Positions 24,096-32,540 of a stretch of DNA of 35,513 nucleotides are shown in pieces. Numbering within the stretch: the first letter of the stretch is position 1; every line of letters begins with the position of its first letter. The position numbers were made by a program, and so were the translations under genes. The notes beneath the pieces are model-generated. The model did no database searches. It was not told the DNA's origin and was given only the letters and a program-made list of their open reading frames with translations. The DNA comes from JBBQZP01 sp038207585 (lineage in GTDB: Bacteria > Pseudomonadota > Alphaproteobacteria > Rhodobacterales > Rhodobacteraceae): contig JBBQZP010000034.1 in NCBI GenBank assembly GCA_038207585.1, positions 1-35,513 on the forward strand, in the 5' to 3' direction.

Positions 24096-24962
24096 ATGGC
24101 AACCGCGTCCCAACATCGCATCAAAAAGCGCGTTCTGAAAACCGCACATTTCATCGGGCTGTTTCTGGCCATGGCACTGATCTGCGTGCCCGGTCTGTGG
24201 GTGGTGCTGAACAGCTTTCGCCCCACGATCGAGATCATGGCCAAACCCCCAGTCTGGATTCCACAAGACCTTAACCTTGACCACTACCGCGCCATGTTCG
24301 GCGGGGCGGGTGAAGGCGGGGTGCCGGTTCTGACCTATTTCCGCAACTCGCTGATCGTGTCGATCACCTCGACCGTGATTGCTTTGCTGGTGGGGATGGC
24401 GGGTGGCTATGCCTTTGCGCGCTACAACTTCAAGGCCAAGGGCGTGCTGTTCGTGGCGCTGATGGCCAGCCGCGCAGTGCCCGGTGTGGCGCTGTCATTG
24501 CCGTTGTTCATCATTTTCGCCCGCACCGGCATCATCGACACGCATTTCGGTCTGATCCTTGTGTATGTTGCGATGAACGTGCCGTTCACCATCTGGCTGA
24601 TCGACGGATTTTTCCGCCAGGTGCCCAAAGAACTGGCCGAAGCCGCCGAGATTGACGGCTGCACCCGCTGGCAGGCGTTCTGGCGCGTGGAATTTCCGGT
24701 GGCGCGGGCTGGTATTGCGTCGGCGGGCATCTTTGCGTTTCTGACCTCGTGGAACGAATACGCGCTGGCCAGCCAGCTGACCCGTTCGACCACGTCCAAG
24801 ACGATGCCGGTGGGTCTGTTGGATTTCACATCGCAATTCACCCTTAATTGGGGGGGTATGTGCGCACTGGCGGTCCTGATGATCATTCCGGCGCTGGTGC
24901 TGACCTTCCTTGTGCAGAAACACCTTATCGCCGGGCTGACCTTCGGCGGGGTCAAAGGATAA
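24096..24962 (+). CDS. CUT1 sugar ABC transporter permease 2 (MalG/UgpE-like)
   Basis: Partner permease of 288 residues. The N-terminal helix follows RIKKRVLKTAHFIGLFLAMA; LKPPVWIPQDLNL-like periplasmic sequence (AKPPVWIPQDLNLDHYRAMF) and YFRNSLIVSITSTVIALLVG mark the MalG family. The EAA loop reads EAAEIDGCTRWQAFWRVEFP. The C-terminus IAGLTFGGVKG is the usual MalG ending. It is followed three bases later by the ATPase gene. Confidence 0.93.
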   Translation: MATASQHRIKKRVLKTAHFIGLFLAMALICVPGLWVVLNSFRPTIEIMAKPPVWIPQDLNLDHYRAMFGGAGEGGVPVLTYFRNSLIVSITSTVIALLVGMAGGYAFARYNFKAKGVLFVALMASRAVPGVALSLPLFIIFARTGIIDTHFGLILVYVAMNVPFTIWLIDGFFRQVPKELAEAAEIDGCTRWQAFWRVEFPVARAGIASAGIFAFLTSWNEYALASQLTRSTTSKTMPVGLLDFTSQFTLNWGGMCALAVLMIIPALVLTFLVQKHLIAGLTFGGVKG

Positions 24963-24965
24963 ATC

Positions 24966-26051
<1,086 letters not shown>

Positions 26052-26053
26052 TC

Positions 26054-27172
26054 ATGGCGCGTATCGTTCTGGCTGAGGCGTTCCTTGTCGATCTGATCCC
26101 CAAGGTAAAACGCACCGACGCGATCCAGTCGTTCAAGTCGCAAGAGACAATCTTTGTCACCTTGACCGATGCCGACGGGGCAACCGGCATGGGCTATTCC
26201 TATACCATTGGCGATGGCGGCGCTGCTGTTCTGTCGCTGTTGCAGCGCACGCTTTTGCCCGCGCTGATGGGCCGCGAGGCCGAGAGGATCGAACAGATCT
26301 GGCGCGATCTTTTGTTCACCAGCCATGCCACCGCGGTGGGCCCGATCATGGCGCTGGCGCAGGCCGCGATTGACACCGCGCTTTGGGACATGCGCGGCAA
26401 ACGCGCCCGTCTGCCGCTGCACCTGTTGGCAGGTGGGGCCAAAACCCGCGTGGCGATGTATTCCACCGAAGGCGGCTGGCTTCATCTGGAACCTGCCGCT
26501 TTGGTGGACGATGCTTTGGCCATGCGAGAGGCGGGGTTCAAAGGGTCCAAGATCAAGATCGGCAAGCCCAGTGTGGCCGGTGATGCGGCCCGTCTGACGG
26601 CCGTGCGCAGCGCTTTGGGCGATGATTACGAGATCATGACCGACGCCAATCAGTCGATGACCCAACCCGAAGCGTCCCGCCGCCTGAACCTGCTGGAAAG
26701 CCTGAACATCGCCTGGTTCGAGGAACCGCTGCCCGCCGATGACATTGCGGGTCACGCGCGGCTGGCCCGCCAATCCCGTGTGCCAATTGCGGTGGGCGAG
26801 TCGATGTATTCGCCGGGACAATTCGCCGATTACATCGCAGCGGGCGCTTGCGGCATCGTGCAGGCCGACGTGGCTCGCGTCGGCGGCATCACGCCCTGGC
26901 TCAAGGTTGCGCATATGGCCGAGGCGCATAACCTGATGATTTGTCCGCATTTCCTGATGGAAATCCATGTAAGTCTTGTCTGCGCGGTGCCCAATGCGCC
27001 ATGGTTGGAATATATCCCGCAGTTGGACGACATTGCCGCCCCCATGGTACGGGATGGCGGCCATGCCATTGCCCCCACCGCCCCCGGCCTTGGAATTGAG
27101 TGGGACCACGCCGAGCTTGCCGCTCGCACCGCCGAGGGGTCACAGTTCACCATCCGCGAGGGGGCGAAATGA
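26054..27172 (+). CDS. Enolase-superfamily acid-sugar dehydratase (mandelate racemase subgroup)
   Basis: A 372-residue member of the MR/MLE family. Active-site residues are visible in order: KxK at K166 and K168 (SKIKIG), metal ligands D197 (TDANQ), E223 (WFEEP) and E249 (VGES), then D272 (QADVARVGG) and H299 (CPHFLMEIHV) of the His-Asp dyad. This is the pattern of acid-sugar dehydratases that convert an aldonate into its 2-keto-3-deoxy form. In this operon an L-fuconate or L-rhamnonate type substrate is likely, though it is shorter than classical L-fuconate dehydratase (about 440 residues), so a racemase, a cycloisomerase or another sugar acid remain possible. It overlaps the mutarotase gene by four bases. 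Confidence 0.87.
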   Translation: MARIVLAEAFLVDLIPKVKRTDAIQSFKSQETIFVTLTDADGATGMGYSYTIGDGGAAVLSLLQRTLLPALMGREAERIEQIWRDLLFTSHATAVGPIMALAQAAIDTALWDMRGKRARLPLHLLAGGAKTRVAMYSTEGGWLHLEPAALVDDALAMREAGFKGSKIKIGKPSVAGDAARLTAVRSALGDDYEIMTDANQSMTQPEASRRLNLLESLNIAWFEEPLPADDIAGHARLARQSRVPIAVGESMYSPGQFADYIAAGACGIVQADVARVGGITPWLKVAHMAEAHNLMICPHFLMEIHVSLVCAVPNAPWLEYIPQLDDIAAPMVRDGGHAIAPTAPGLGIEWDHAELAARTAEGSQFTIREGAK

Positions 27173-27498
27173 AACGATATGGCGCCGTGCTGGGCCTGTC
27201 CGAGGACGGCAAAGCTGAATACCGCAAACTGCATGCCGCCGTCTGGACCGCGGTGCTGGCCAGGATCACTGAATGCAACATACGGAACTATTCGATCTTT
27301 TTGAAAGAACCCGAAAACCTGCTGTTTTCCTATTTTGAATATATCGGCGATGACTTTGCCGCCGATATGGCCAAAATGGCCGCCGATCCGACAACTCAGG
27401 AATGGTGGGCCATCAACATGCCGCTGCAACGTCCGCTGGACACCCGGAATGACGGAGAATGGTGGGCCGATATGACTGAAATTTTCCACCATGAGTGA
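27169..27498 (+). CDS. rhaM: L-rhamnose mutarotase family protein
   Basis: A 109-residue protein of the RhaM/YiiL family, which interconverts alpha and beta anomers of L-rhamnose or related 6-deoxy sugars. The catalytic H22 lies in KLHAAVW, and SIFLKEPENLLFSYFEYIG, MAADPTTQEWW and MPLQRPLDTR match the family almost throughout. It starts in the ATGA overlap with the dehydratase gene and overlaps the next gene by eight bases. It indicates that a free 6-deoxy-hexose, and not only a sugar acid, enters the pathway. FucU-type function on L-fucose is an alternative. Confidence 0.9.
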   Translation: MKRYGAVLGLSEDGKAEYRKLHAAVWTAVLARITECNIRNYSIFLKEPENLLFSYFEYIGDDFAADMAKMAADPTTQEWWAINMPLQRPLDTRNDGEWWADMTEIFHHE

Positions 27499-28549
27499 TC
27501 TGCGCCAGACCATAACACCCCCAGCGCGCAGCCTGCCGATTGTGATTTTCGGCGCTGGTTCGATTGTGTCGGATGCGCATCTGCCCGCCTATGCACAGGC
27601 GGGGTTTCAGGTTGCTGGCATCTATGACCCCGACCACGCCAAGGCGGCGGCGCTGGCGCAAAAGCATGGCACGATTGCCTTTGCGGATATGGCCGATGCG
27701 ACCGCGCTTGGCACCGCTGCGGTCTATGATCTTGCGGTGCCGCCTGTCGCGATTCCCGGCCTTTTGCGCGCCCTGCCCAAAGGTGCTGTCGCGCTGATCC
27801 AAAAACCGATGGGCAGCGATATTGCCGGGGCGGATGAGATTATCCGAACCTTGCGTGCCCGCAACATCCGCGCGGCGGTGAATTTCCAACTGCGGTTTGC
27901 GCCGATCTGTCTGGCGCTGAAAGATGCCATCGCGCAGGGCCAGTTGGGCGAGGTGATCGACTTTGACGCGCTGCTGGCGGTGAACACGCCGTGGCATCTT
28001 TGGGCCTTTCTGGCCGACCTGCCACGCGTAGAAATCCTTTTGCACTCAATCCATTACCTTGATCTTGTGCGCGATCTGTTTGGCAACCCACAAGGCATCG
28101 CCGCGCGCACCATGGGGCACCCGTCATCGACCGTTTCCAACAGCCGCACATCAATGATTCTTGACTACGGCCCCAAAATCCGCGCCAATCTGTCGATTGA
28201 TCACAACCACAGCTTTGGCCGCAAATTTCAGGCCTGCGAGTTTCGGATTTCCGGCACCAAAGGCGCGGCCTATCTGAAACTGGGCGTCAATCTGGATTAC
28301 CCCAAGGGCGAACCGGATGAGCTGTGGTTGAACACCGGCACCGATTGGCAGCAAATTGCGCTGATCGGCAATTGGTTCATCGCGGCCTTTGTGGGCCGGA
28401 TTACCCAAGTCATGCGCTTTGCCACTGGCGAAGATGCAACTCTGCAAGGCAGCGCCGAAGATGCGTGGCACACCATGGCGCTGGTCGAGGCCGCTTATGA
28501 AAGCGCGGCCGCCCCGCTGCATCCGATCAGGACAAAACCCAATGCTTGA
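27491..28549 (+). CDS. Gfo/Idh/MocA family sugar dehydrogenase
   Basis: A 352-residue NAD(P)-dependent oxidoreductase. The Rossmann motif is PIVIFGAGSIVSDAHLPAYA; the loop that is usually EKP reads QKP (104-106) in VALIQKPMGSDIAGAD. The C-terminal half has VNFQLRFAP and the paired histidines of LLHSIHYLDL in the substrate site. It is the best candidate in the operon to oxidise the sugar at C1 to the lactone, feeding the divergent lactonase. Its N-terminus overlaps rhaM by eight bases and its end overlaps the MaoC gene by eight. Confidence 0.87.
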   Translation: MSDLRQTITPPARSLPIVIFGAGSIVSDAHLPAYAQAGFQVAGIYDPDHAKAAALAQKHGTIAFADMADATALGTAAVYDLAVPPVAIPGLLRALPKGAVALIQKPMGSDIAGADEIIRTLRARNIRAAVNFQLRFAPICLALKDAIAQGQLGEVIDFDALLAVNTPWHLWAFLADLPRVEILLHSIHYLDLVRDLFGNPQGIAARTMGHPSSTVSNSRTSMILDYGPKIRANLSIDHNHSFGRKFQACEFRISGTKGAAYLKLGVNLDYPKGEPDELWLNTGTDWQQIALIGNWFIAAFVGRITQVMRFATGEDATLQGSAEDAWHTMALVEAAYESAAAPLHPIRTKPNA

Positions 28550-28988
28550 ACAGACCAGATATTATGAAGATTACCAGATTGGCGAGACGCGCGACACCAC
28601 GGGCCGCACCATTACCGAGACGGACTTTGTGGTTCACGCCGGCCATTCGGGCGACTTCTTTCCGCATCATCTGGACGCCGAGTTCTGCAAAACCCTGCCC
28701 TTTGGCCAACGCATCGCCCATGGCACGATGGTGTTCACGATCGGCGTCGGATTGACGGCAACCGTCATCAATCCGGTGGCGTTTTCCTATGGCTACGACA
28801 GGATGCGCTTTGTGAAACCGGTGTTCATCGGCGACACGCTGCGGTCACGGGTAGAGATCATTGCCAAAGAGGTGATGGAAAAACGCCCCGGATTTGGCCG
28901 CGTCACCGAACGCTTGACGGTGACAAAACAGACCGGTGAAACTGCGTTGGTCGCCGATCACATCTATATGGTTGAGTGTCGTCAATGA
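28542..28988 (+). CDS. MaoC-like hot-dog dehydratase 1
   Basis: A 148-residue single hot-dog protein. The hydratase-like motif SGDFFPHHLDAEF keeps the catalytic Asp (D38) and His (H43) but has Phe where MaoC hydratases usually have Asn (GDxNPxH). IAHGTMVFTIGVGL and FSYGYDRMRFVKPVFIGDTL follow, the latter shared almost word for word with the second MaoC gene at 31490-32047. Family members hydrate or dehydrate acyl-CoA thioesters. No other CoA enzyme is in this operon, so its substrate in a sugar pathway is puzzling. It ends in an ATGA overlap with the SAF-domain gene. Confidence 0.87.
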   Translation: MLEQTRYYEDYQIGETRDTTGRTITETDFVVHAGHSGDFFPHHLDAEFCKTLPFGQRIAHGTMVFTIGVGLTATVINPVAFSYGYDRMRFVKPVFIGDTLRSRVEIIAKEVMEKRPGFGRVTERLTVTKQTGETALVADHIYMVECRQ

Positions 28989-29311
28989 CGGCGTACGATT
29001 TTGGCCCGTCCCTGGTGCTTTCTGAAAAGGACAACGTGCTTGTGGCCCGCAGAAACGCGCCAGAGGGCCTTCGCATTGCGTTGGAAGCTGGCCCGGTGAC
29101 GCTGTCACGCGCGATTCGCATGGCGCATATAATCGCGCGCAGGAACATTGCGCCCGGCGACACCATCCTGAAATACGGCATGCCCATTGGCATCGCCACC
29201 GCGCCTGTCGCTGCGGGCGCGCATGTGCATATTCACAACATCCGGTCGGCCTATACCGCAACGATTTCTTTACAGGATGCTGACGGGGTTTCCGCTGGGG
29301 TGTCGTTATGA
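28985..29311 (+). CDS. UxaA family dehydratase, SAF-domain subunit
   Basis: A 108-residue SAF domain equal to the N-terminal domain of altronate/galactarate dehydratase (UxaA/GarD). The core is HIIARRNIAPGDTILKYGMP, then IGIATAPVAAGAHVHIHNIR. In many bacteria this domain is a separate small subunit that pairs with a large UxaA subunit of about 390 residues. Here the next gene, coupled by an ATGA overlap, supplies only the middle domain. Confidence 0.87.
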   Translation: MTAYDFGPSLVLSEKDNVLVARRNAPEGLRIALEAGPVTLSRAIRMAHIIARRNIAPGDTILKYGMPIGIATAPVAAGAHVHIHNIRSAYTATISLQDADGVSAGVSL

Positions 29312-29856
29312 TCAACGGTTGGCTGCGCGCCGATGGCCGCAAGGGTATTCGCAACACCATCGTGGTGGCCTATCCGGTGGAATGCGCGCATTTCGTGGCA
29401 TCCGAAATCGTTCAGCGTTTCCGCAACACCCCGCATGACGGCGATGTGCAGCTGATCGGTTTTCCCGGCTGCTATCCCAACGAATATGCCGCCCAGATGA
29501 TGGAAAAGCTGTGCACCCATCCGAATGTGGGGGCCGTGTTGTTCATATCGCTGGGGTGTGAAAGATTTGACAAGGTGCGGGTGGCGAATGCGGTGGATGC
29601 CTCGGGTCGTCCGGTGAAAACGCTGATCATTCAGCGCACAGGCGGCACGCTATCCGAAGATATGGAGGTCAACGCGGGCGACATCATCGAAGGCCGTCGC
29701 AGCATTGCAGCCGTTGCTCAGGAAATCCGCGATCTGGTGGTTGCCGTGGCCGCCGGACAGCAAACCAGATCCGAAGAATTGGGCCACCGCAAATTCATCC
29801 TGACCTATAAATCTTTCGAACCCATCGGCCCGGCCTGCTTGCCCAAAGCCGCATAA
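29308..29856 (+). CDS. UxaA family dehydratase, middle domain only (short form)
   Basis: A 182-residue protein that matches the second domain of UxaA/GarD: GWLRADGRKGIRNTIVVAYP near residue 4, GFPGCYPNEY with C55, HPNVGAVLFISLGCE near 71 and TLIIQRTGGT near 105. Ordinary large subunits continue with a third, C-terminal domain that begins around a CGGSD motif; this protein stops at that point (FILTYKSFEPIGPACLPKAA). No extra frame downstream supplies the rest, as the SDR gene begins 11 bases later. It may be a natural short variant with a new role, or a decayed subunit. The clean reading frame and tight spacing argue for a working gene. Confidence 0.82.
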   Translation: MINGWLRADGRKGIRNTIVVAYPVECAHFVASEIVQRFRNTPHDGDVQLIGFPGCYPNEYAAQMMEKLCTHPNVGAVLFISLGCERFDKVRVANAVDASGRPVKTLIIQRTGGTLSEDMEVNAGDIIEGRRSIAAVAQEIRDLVVAVAAGQQTRSEELGHRKFILTYKSFEPIGPACLPKAA

Positions 29857-29867
29857 AGGAACAACAC

Positions 29868-30605
29868 ATGCAAAGACTTAGCGGGAAACGCGCCCTGATC
29901 ACCGCCGCTGGACAAGGCATCGGCAAAGCCACCGCCCTGCGCCTCGCCTCTGAGGGGGCCGAGGTTCTGGCCACGGATGTGAACGCTGTCACATTGGACG
30001 AGCTGAAGGGCATCCCCGGCATCACCACGCAAGTGCTGAACGTGCTGGACGGGGCCGCGATCACCGCCGCCGTGGCAGGTGCTGGGCGGATCGACATTCT
30101 GTTCAACTGTGCGGGCGTTGTGCATGCGGGCGACATTATGGCGTCAACCGAAGACGAATGGGATTTCGCCTTCGCGCTGAATTGCAGGGCGATGTTCCGC
30201 ATGCTGCGCGCCGTTCTGCCAGGGATGGTGGCACAGGGCGGTGGGTCGATCATCAATATGGCGTCGGTCGCGGGCCCAATTACGGCACCACCGAACCGCT
30301 TTGTCTACTCGGCCTCAAAGGCGGCTGTGGGTGGCATCACCAAGTCTGTGGCGCAGGACTATGTCAAGCATGGCATCCGTTGCAACGCGGTTTGCCCCGG
30401 CACCGTGGACAGCCCGTCGCTGCACCAGCGCCTGCGCGATACCGGAAACTACGACGCCGCAATGGCGGCGTTTATCGCCCGCCAACCGATGGGGCGCATC
30501 GGCAAGCCCGAAGAAATCGCCGCCATGGTCGCCTATCTGGGGGCTGACGAATCCGCCTACACCACCGGCCAGCTGCTTGCGCTGGATGGCGGCTGGACCA
30601 TCTGA
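29868..30605 (+). CDS. SDR dehydrogenase, 2-keto-3-deoxy-L-fuconate dehydrogenase-like
   Basis: A 245-residue classical short-chain dehydrogenase. The cofactor motif is LITAAGQGIGKATALRLASE; ATDVN after the second strand suggests NAD(H). The catalytic set is S/Y/K around SVAGPITAPPNRFVYSASKA. GIRCNAVCPGTVDSPSLHQR and ADESAYTTGQLLALDGGWTI closely resemble the BDH2/2-keto-3-deoxy-L-fuconate dehydrogenase group. Such an enzyme oxidises the C4 hydroxyl of the 2-keto-3-deoxy acid to the 2,4-diketo acid, the step before the FAH hydrolase encoded next. AAAGGAAC precedes ATG 29868. Confidence 0.9.
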   Translation: MQRLSGKRALITAAGQGIGKATALRLASEGAEVLATDVNAVTLDELKGIPGITTQVLNVLDGAAITAAVAGAGRIDILFNCAGVVHAGDIMASTEDEWDFAFALNCRAMFRMLRAVLPGMVAQGGGSIINMASVAGPITAPPNRFVYSASKAAVGGITKSVAQDYVKHGIRCNAVCPGTVDSPSLHQRLRDTGNYDAAMAAFIARQPMGRIGKPEEIAAMVAYLGADESAYTTGQLLALDGGWTI

Positions 30606-30619
30606 CCAAAGGAACTGCT

Positions 30620-31459
30620 ATGAAACTTGTCCGCTACGGCAACCGAGGCGCCGAAAAGCCGGGCCTGATTGACGCCCAAGGCCGCATCCGTGATCTGTCG
30701 GCCCATGTCGACGACATTTCGGGCGGAGTGCTGGCTGATCTGGACCGTTTGAAATCTATTGACCCCGCGTCATTGCCGCTGGTCGAAGGCAACCCGCGCT
30801 ATGGGGCCTGTGTTGGTCAGATTGGCAAATTCATCTGCATTGGTCTGAACTATTCCGACCACGCTGCGGAATCCGGCATGGCGGTTCCGCCCGAGCCGGT
30901 GATCTTTGCCAAATACACCTCGGCGGTTTGCGGGCCGAATGATGACATCATCATCCCGCGCGGTTCGGAAAAGACCGATTGGGAAGTGGAACTGGCCTTT
31001 GTGATCGGCAAACCCGGCAAGTATATTTCCGAGGCCGACGCGATGGACCATGTCGCAGGGTTTTGCGTGTGCAATGACGAGTCGGAACGCGCCTATCAGA
31101 CAGAGCGGTCGGGCCAATGGTCCAAGGGCAAATCGTCTGACAACTTTGGCCCGATTGGCCCATGGCTGGTGACGCGCGACGAAGTCGCACACCCGAATGA
31201 TCTGCATATGTGGCTGAACGTGAACGGCATGAAAATGCAGAACGGCTCGACCAACACGATGGTCTATCAAATCCCGTTCCTGGTGTCGTACCTGTCGCAG
31301 TTCTTTACGCTGCATCCGGGCGATGTCGTGTCAACTGGCACGCCCCCCGGCGTTGGTCTGGGCATGAAGCCGCCGCAGTATCTGAAGGCGGGCGATGTGG
31401 TGGAACTGGGCATCGCGGGGCTTGGGCAGCAGCGCCAGATCTGCGTGAACGACACCTGA
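30620..31459 (+). CDS. FAH-family 2,4-diketo-3-deoxy-L-fuconate hydrolase-like protein
   Basis: A 279-residue fumarylacetoacetate-hydrolase-fold enzyme. The metal site E122-x-E124 (DWEVELAFVIG) and D153 (CNDESERAYQ) is present; IGKFICIGLNYSDHAAESGM, PPEPVIFAKYTSAVCGPNDD and PGDVVSTGTPPGVGLGMKPP are the usual FAH signatures. In the L-fucose route the enzyme splits 2,4-diketo-3-deoxy-L-fuconate into pyruvate and L-lactate. It follows the SDR by 14 bases with AAGGAACTGCT ahead of ATG 30620 and ends the plus-strand operon at a shared terminator. Confidence 0.9.
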   Translation: MKLVRYGNRGAEKPGLIDAQGRIRDLSAHVDDISGGVLADLDRLKSIDPASLPLVEGNPRYGACVGQIGKFICIGLNYSDHAAESGMAVPPEPVIFAKYTSAVCGPNDDIIIPRGSEKTDWEVELAFVIGKPGKYISEADAMDHVAGFCVCNDESERAYQTERSGQWSKGKSSDNFGPIGPWLVTRDEVAHPNDLHMWLNVNGMKMQNGSTNTMVYQIPFLVSYLSQFFTLHPGDVVSTGTPPGVGLGMKPPQYLKAGDVVELGIAGLGQQRQICVNDT

Positions 31460-31464
31460 ATGGG

Positions 31465-31488
31465 TTGGGAGGCACAGAGCCCTCCCAA
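31465..31488. terminator. Bidirectional hairpin terminator between FAH and MaoC genes
   Basis: The stem TTGGGAGG / CCTCCCAA with an 8-base loop sits in the short gap between two converging genes, just after one stop and just before the other. Confidence 0.7.
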
Positions 31489-31489
31489 T

Positions 31490-32047
31490 CTATTTGCGCG
31501 CGGCTTTCTTTGCCTGCACCGCTGCGACAAACGCCGCGGGATCACGGTATAGCGCCGTCAGCAGATGTTCGGCGTAAAGCACTAACTCGCCTTCGCCTTT
31601 GTAGACCGAATAGCTGACCCGCAGCTTGCCCATCTTTTCGCTATGCACCTCTTTGCCCATATTTTCACGGATGGTGTAGATGGTGTCGCCAATGAAAACC
31701 GGCTTTATAAAGCGCAGCCGATCATAACCATAGCTGAACGAATTCAGGCAGTTGGTCGCAGCCAACCCCAAGCCCAGCGAAAATACGAAAGCCCCCGCAA
31801 CCAGACGGCGGCCAAACACGCCCTCTTCCACCGCAAAGCGTTCGTCGCTGACATAGGGGTGATGGTCCATCACAAGGCTGTTGAACTGCATCGACTCGCC
31901 TTCGGCAATCGTACGGCGGATCGAGCGGATTTTGTCACCGATTACGAAGTCTTCGTAAAACCAGTTCTCGGAGTTCCACACCGGAATTTTCGCGTGATCT
32001 TCGGGCAAACCGGGCAAGCCCCGCGCGTGAACACCAATCTCGGCCAT
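31490..32047 (-). CDS. MaoC-like hot-dog dehydratase 2, altered active site
   Basis: A 185-residue MaoC-family protein with a longer N-terminus than the first copy (NSENWFYEDFVIGDKIRSIR). It shares FSYGYDRLRFIKPVFIGDTI with the copy at 28542-28988. In the hydratase motif, VMDHHPYVSDERF, the Asp (D61) is kept but the catalytic His position is Val (V66), and Asn is His. It may therefore bind but not hydrate classic enoyl-CoA, or use H62 or H63 instead. It is the second gene of a two-gene minus-strand unit, four bases after the unknown 123-residue protein. Confidence 0.87.
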   Translation of the reverse strand: MAEIGVHARGLPGLPEDHAKIPVWNSENWFYEDFVIGDKIRSIRRTIAEGESMQFNSLVMDHHPYVSDERFAVEEGVFGRRLVAGAFVFSLGLGLAATNCLNSFSYGYDRLRFIKPVFIGDTIYTIRENMGKEVHSEKMGKLRVSYSVYKGEGELVLYAEHLLTALYRDPAAFVAAVQAKKAARK

Positions 32048-32050
32048 ATC

Positions 32051-32422
32051 TTACACTCCTGCAAATTTCAGGCACATCGGCGTGCCAATCTGTAAAGCCG
32101 CCCCGGTGACGCGCGACGCACCCGTGGCCTGATCGCGCGCCAGAACGCTGACACTGGGGCCGTAGGCGCGTACCTGATGTGCGAGATCGGTGCCTTTGTC
32201 ATCATGCGCGACACTGGCCAATTCAGATTTTGTATAAACGCGGTGGCCATCTGACCTGACTGACAAATCGGCAGGGTTTTTCACCTGCGGATATCCCGCT
32301 AATTTACAAAAATCCAAGGTGTCTTCGTCAAAGCCAGACACGTTCATCCCGTCGCCACACGCGCCTTGAAAATAGGGCGTCGCGCAATTCAACGTGCCGA
32401 TGAACAACGGCAGTTCTTCCAC
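32051..32422 (-). CDS. Unrecognised 123-residue protein upstream of MaoC 2
   Basis: I do not recognise this family. The gene begins with GTG, with an excellent ribosome site (GGTGGAGGG six bases before), and ends four bases before the MaoC 2 start, so it is well supported as real. The product is soluble, has no signal peptide, and has four cysteines (in TLNCATPYFQGACGDG, DFCKLAGYP and PMCLKFAG). GAALQIGTPMCLKFAGV ends the protein in a strand-like way. Being coupled to MaoC 2, it could be a partner subunit, for example one that completes its active site. Confidence 0.7.
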   Translation of the reverse strand: MEELPLFIGTLNCATPYFQGACGDGMNVSGFDEDTLDFCKLAGYPQVKNPADLSVRSDGHRVYTKSELASVAHDDKGTDLAHQVRAYGPSVSVLARDQATGASRVTGAALQIGTPMCLKFAGV

Positions 32423-32447
32423 TGTGTTCCCTCCACCCTGCGGTGCA

Positions 32448-32470
32448 TATTCTATATGTAAAAAAGAATA
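32448..32470. promoter_or_regulatory. Possible operator in the IclR divergent region
   Basis: TATTC and GAATA form inverted arms around a 13-base A/T-rich centre, and the match continues outward as GCA and TGC with one extra base. It lies in the 118-base gap between the divergent iclR-type gene and the GTG-start unknown gene, a usual place for autoregulation. Confidence 0.4.
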
Positions 32471-32540
32471 CTGCCAGTGAATGTTGTTGACCTTGCTGCT
32501 TCAATGCGTAGTTTGCAGGTGGAATTTCACAGGTGAAACG

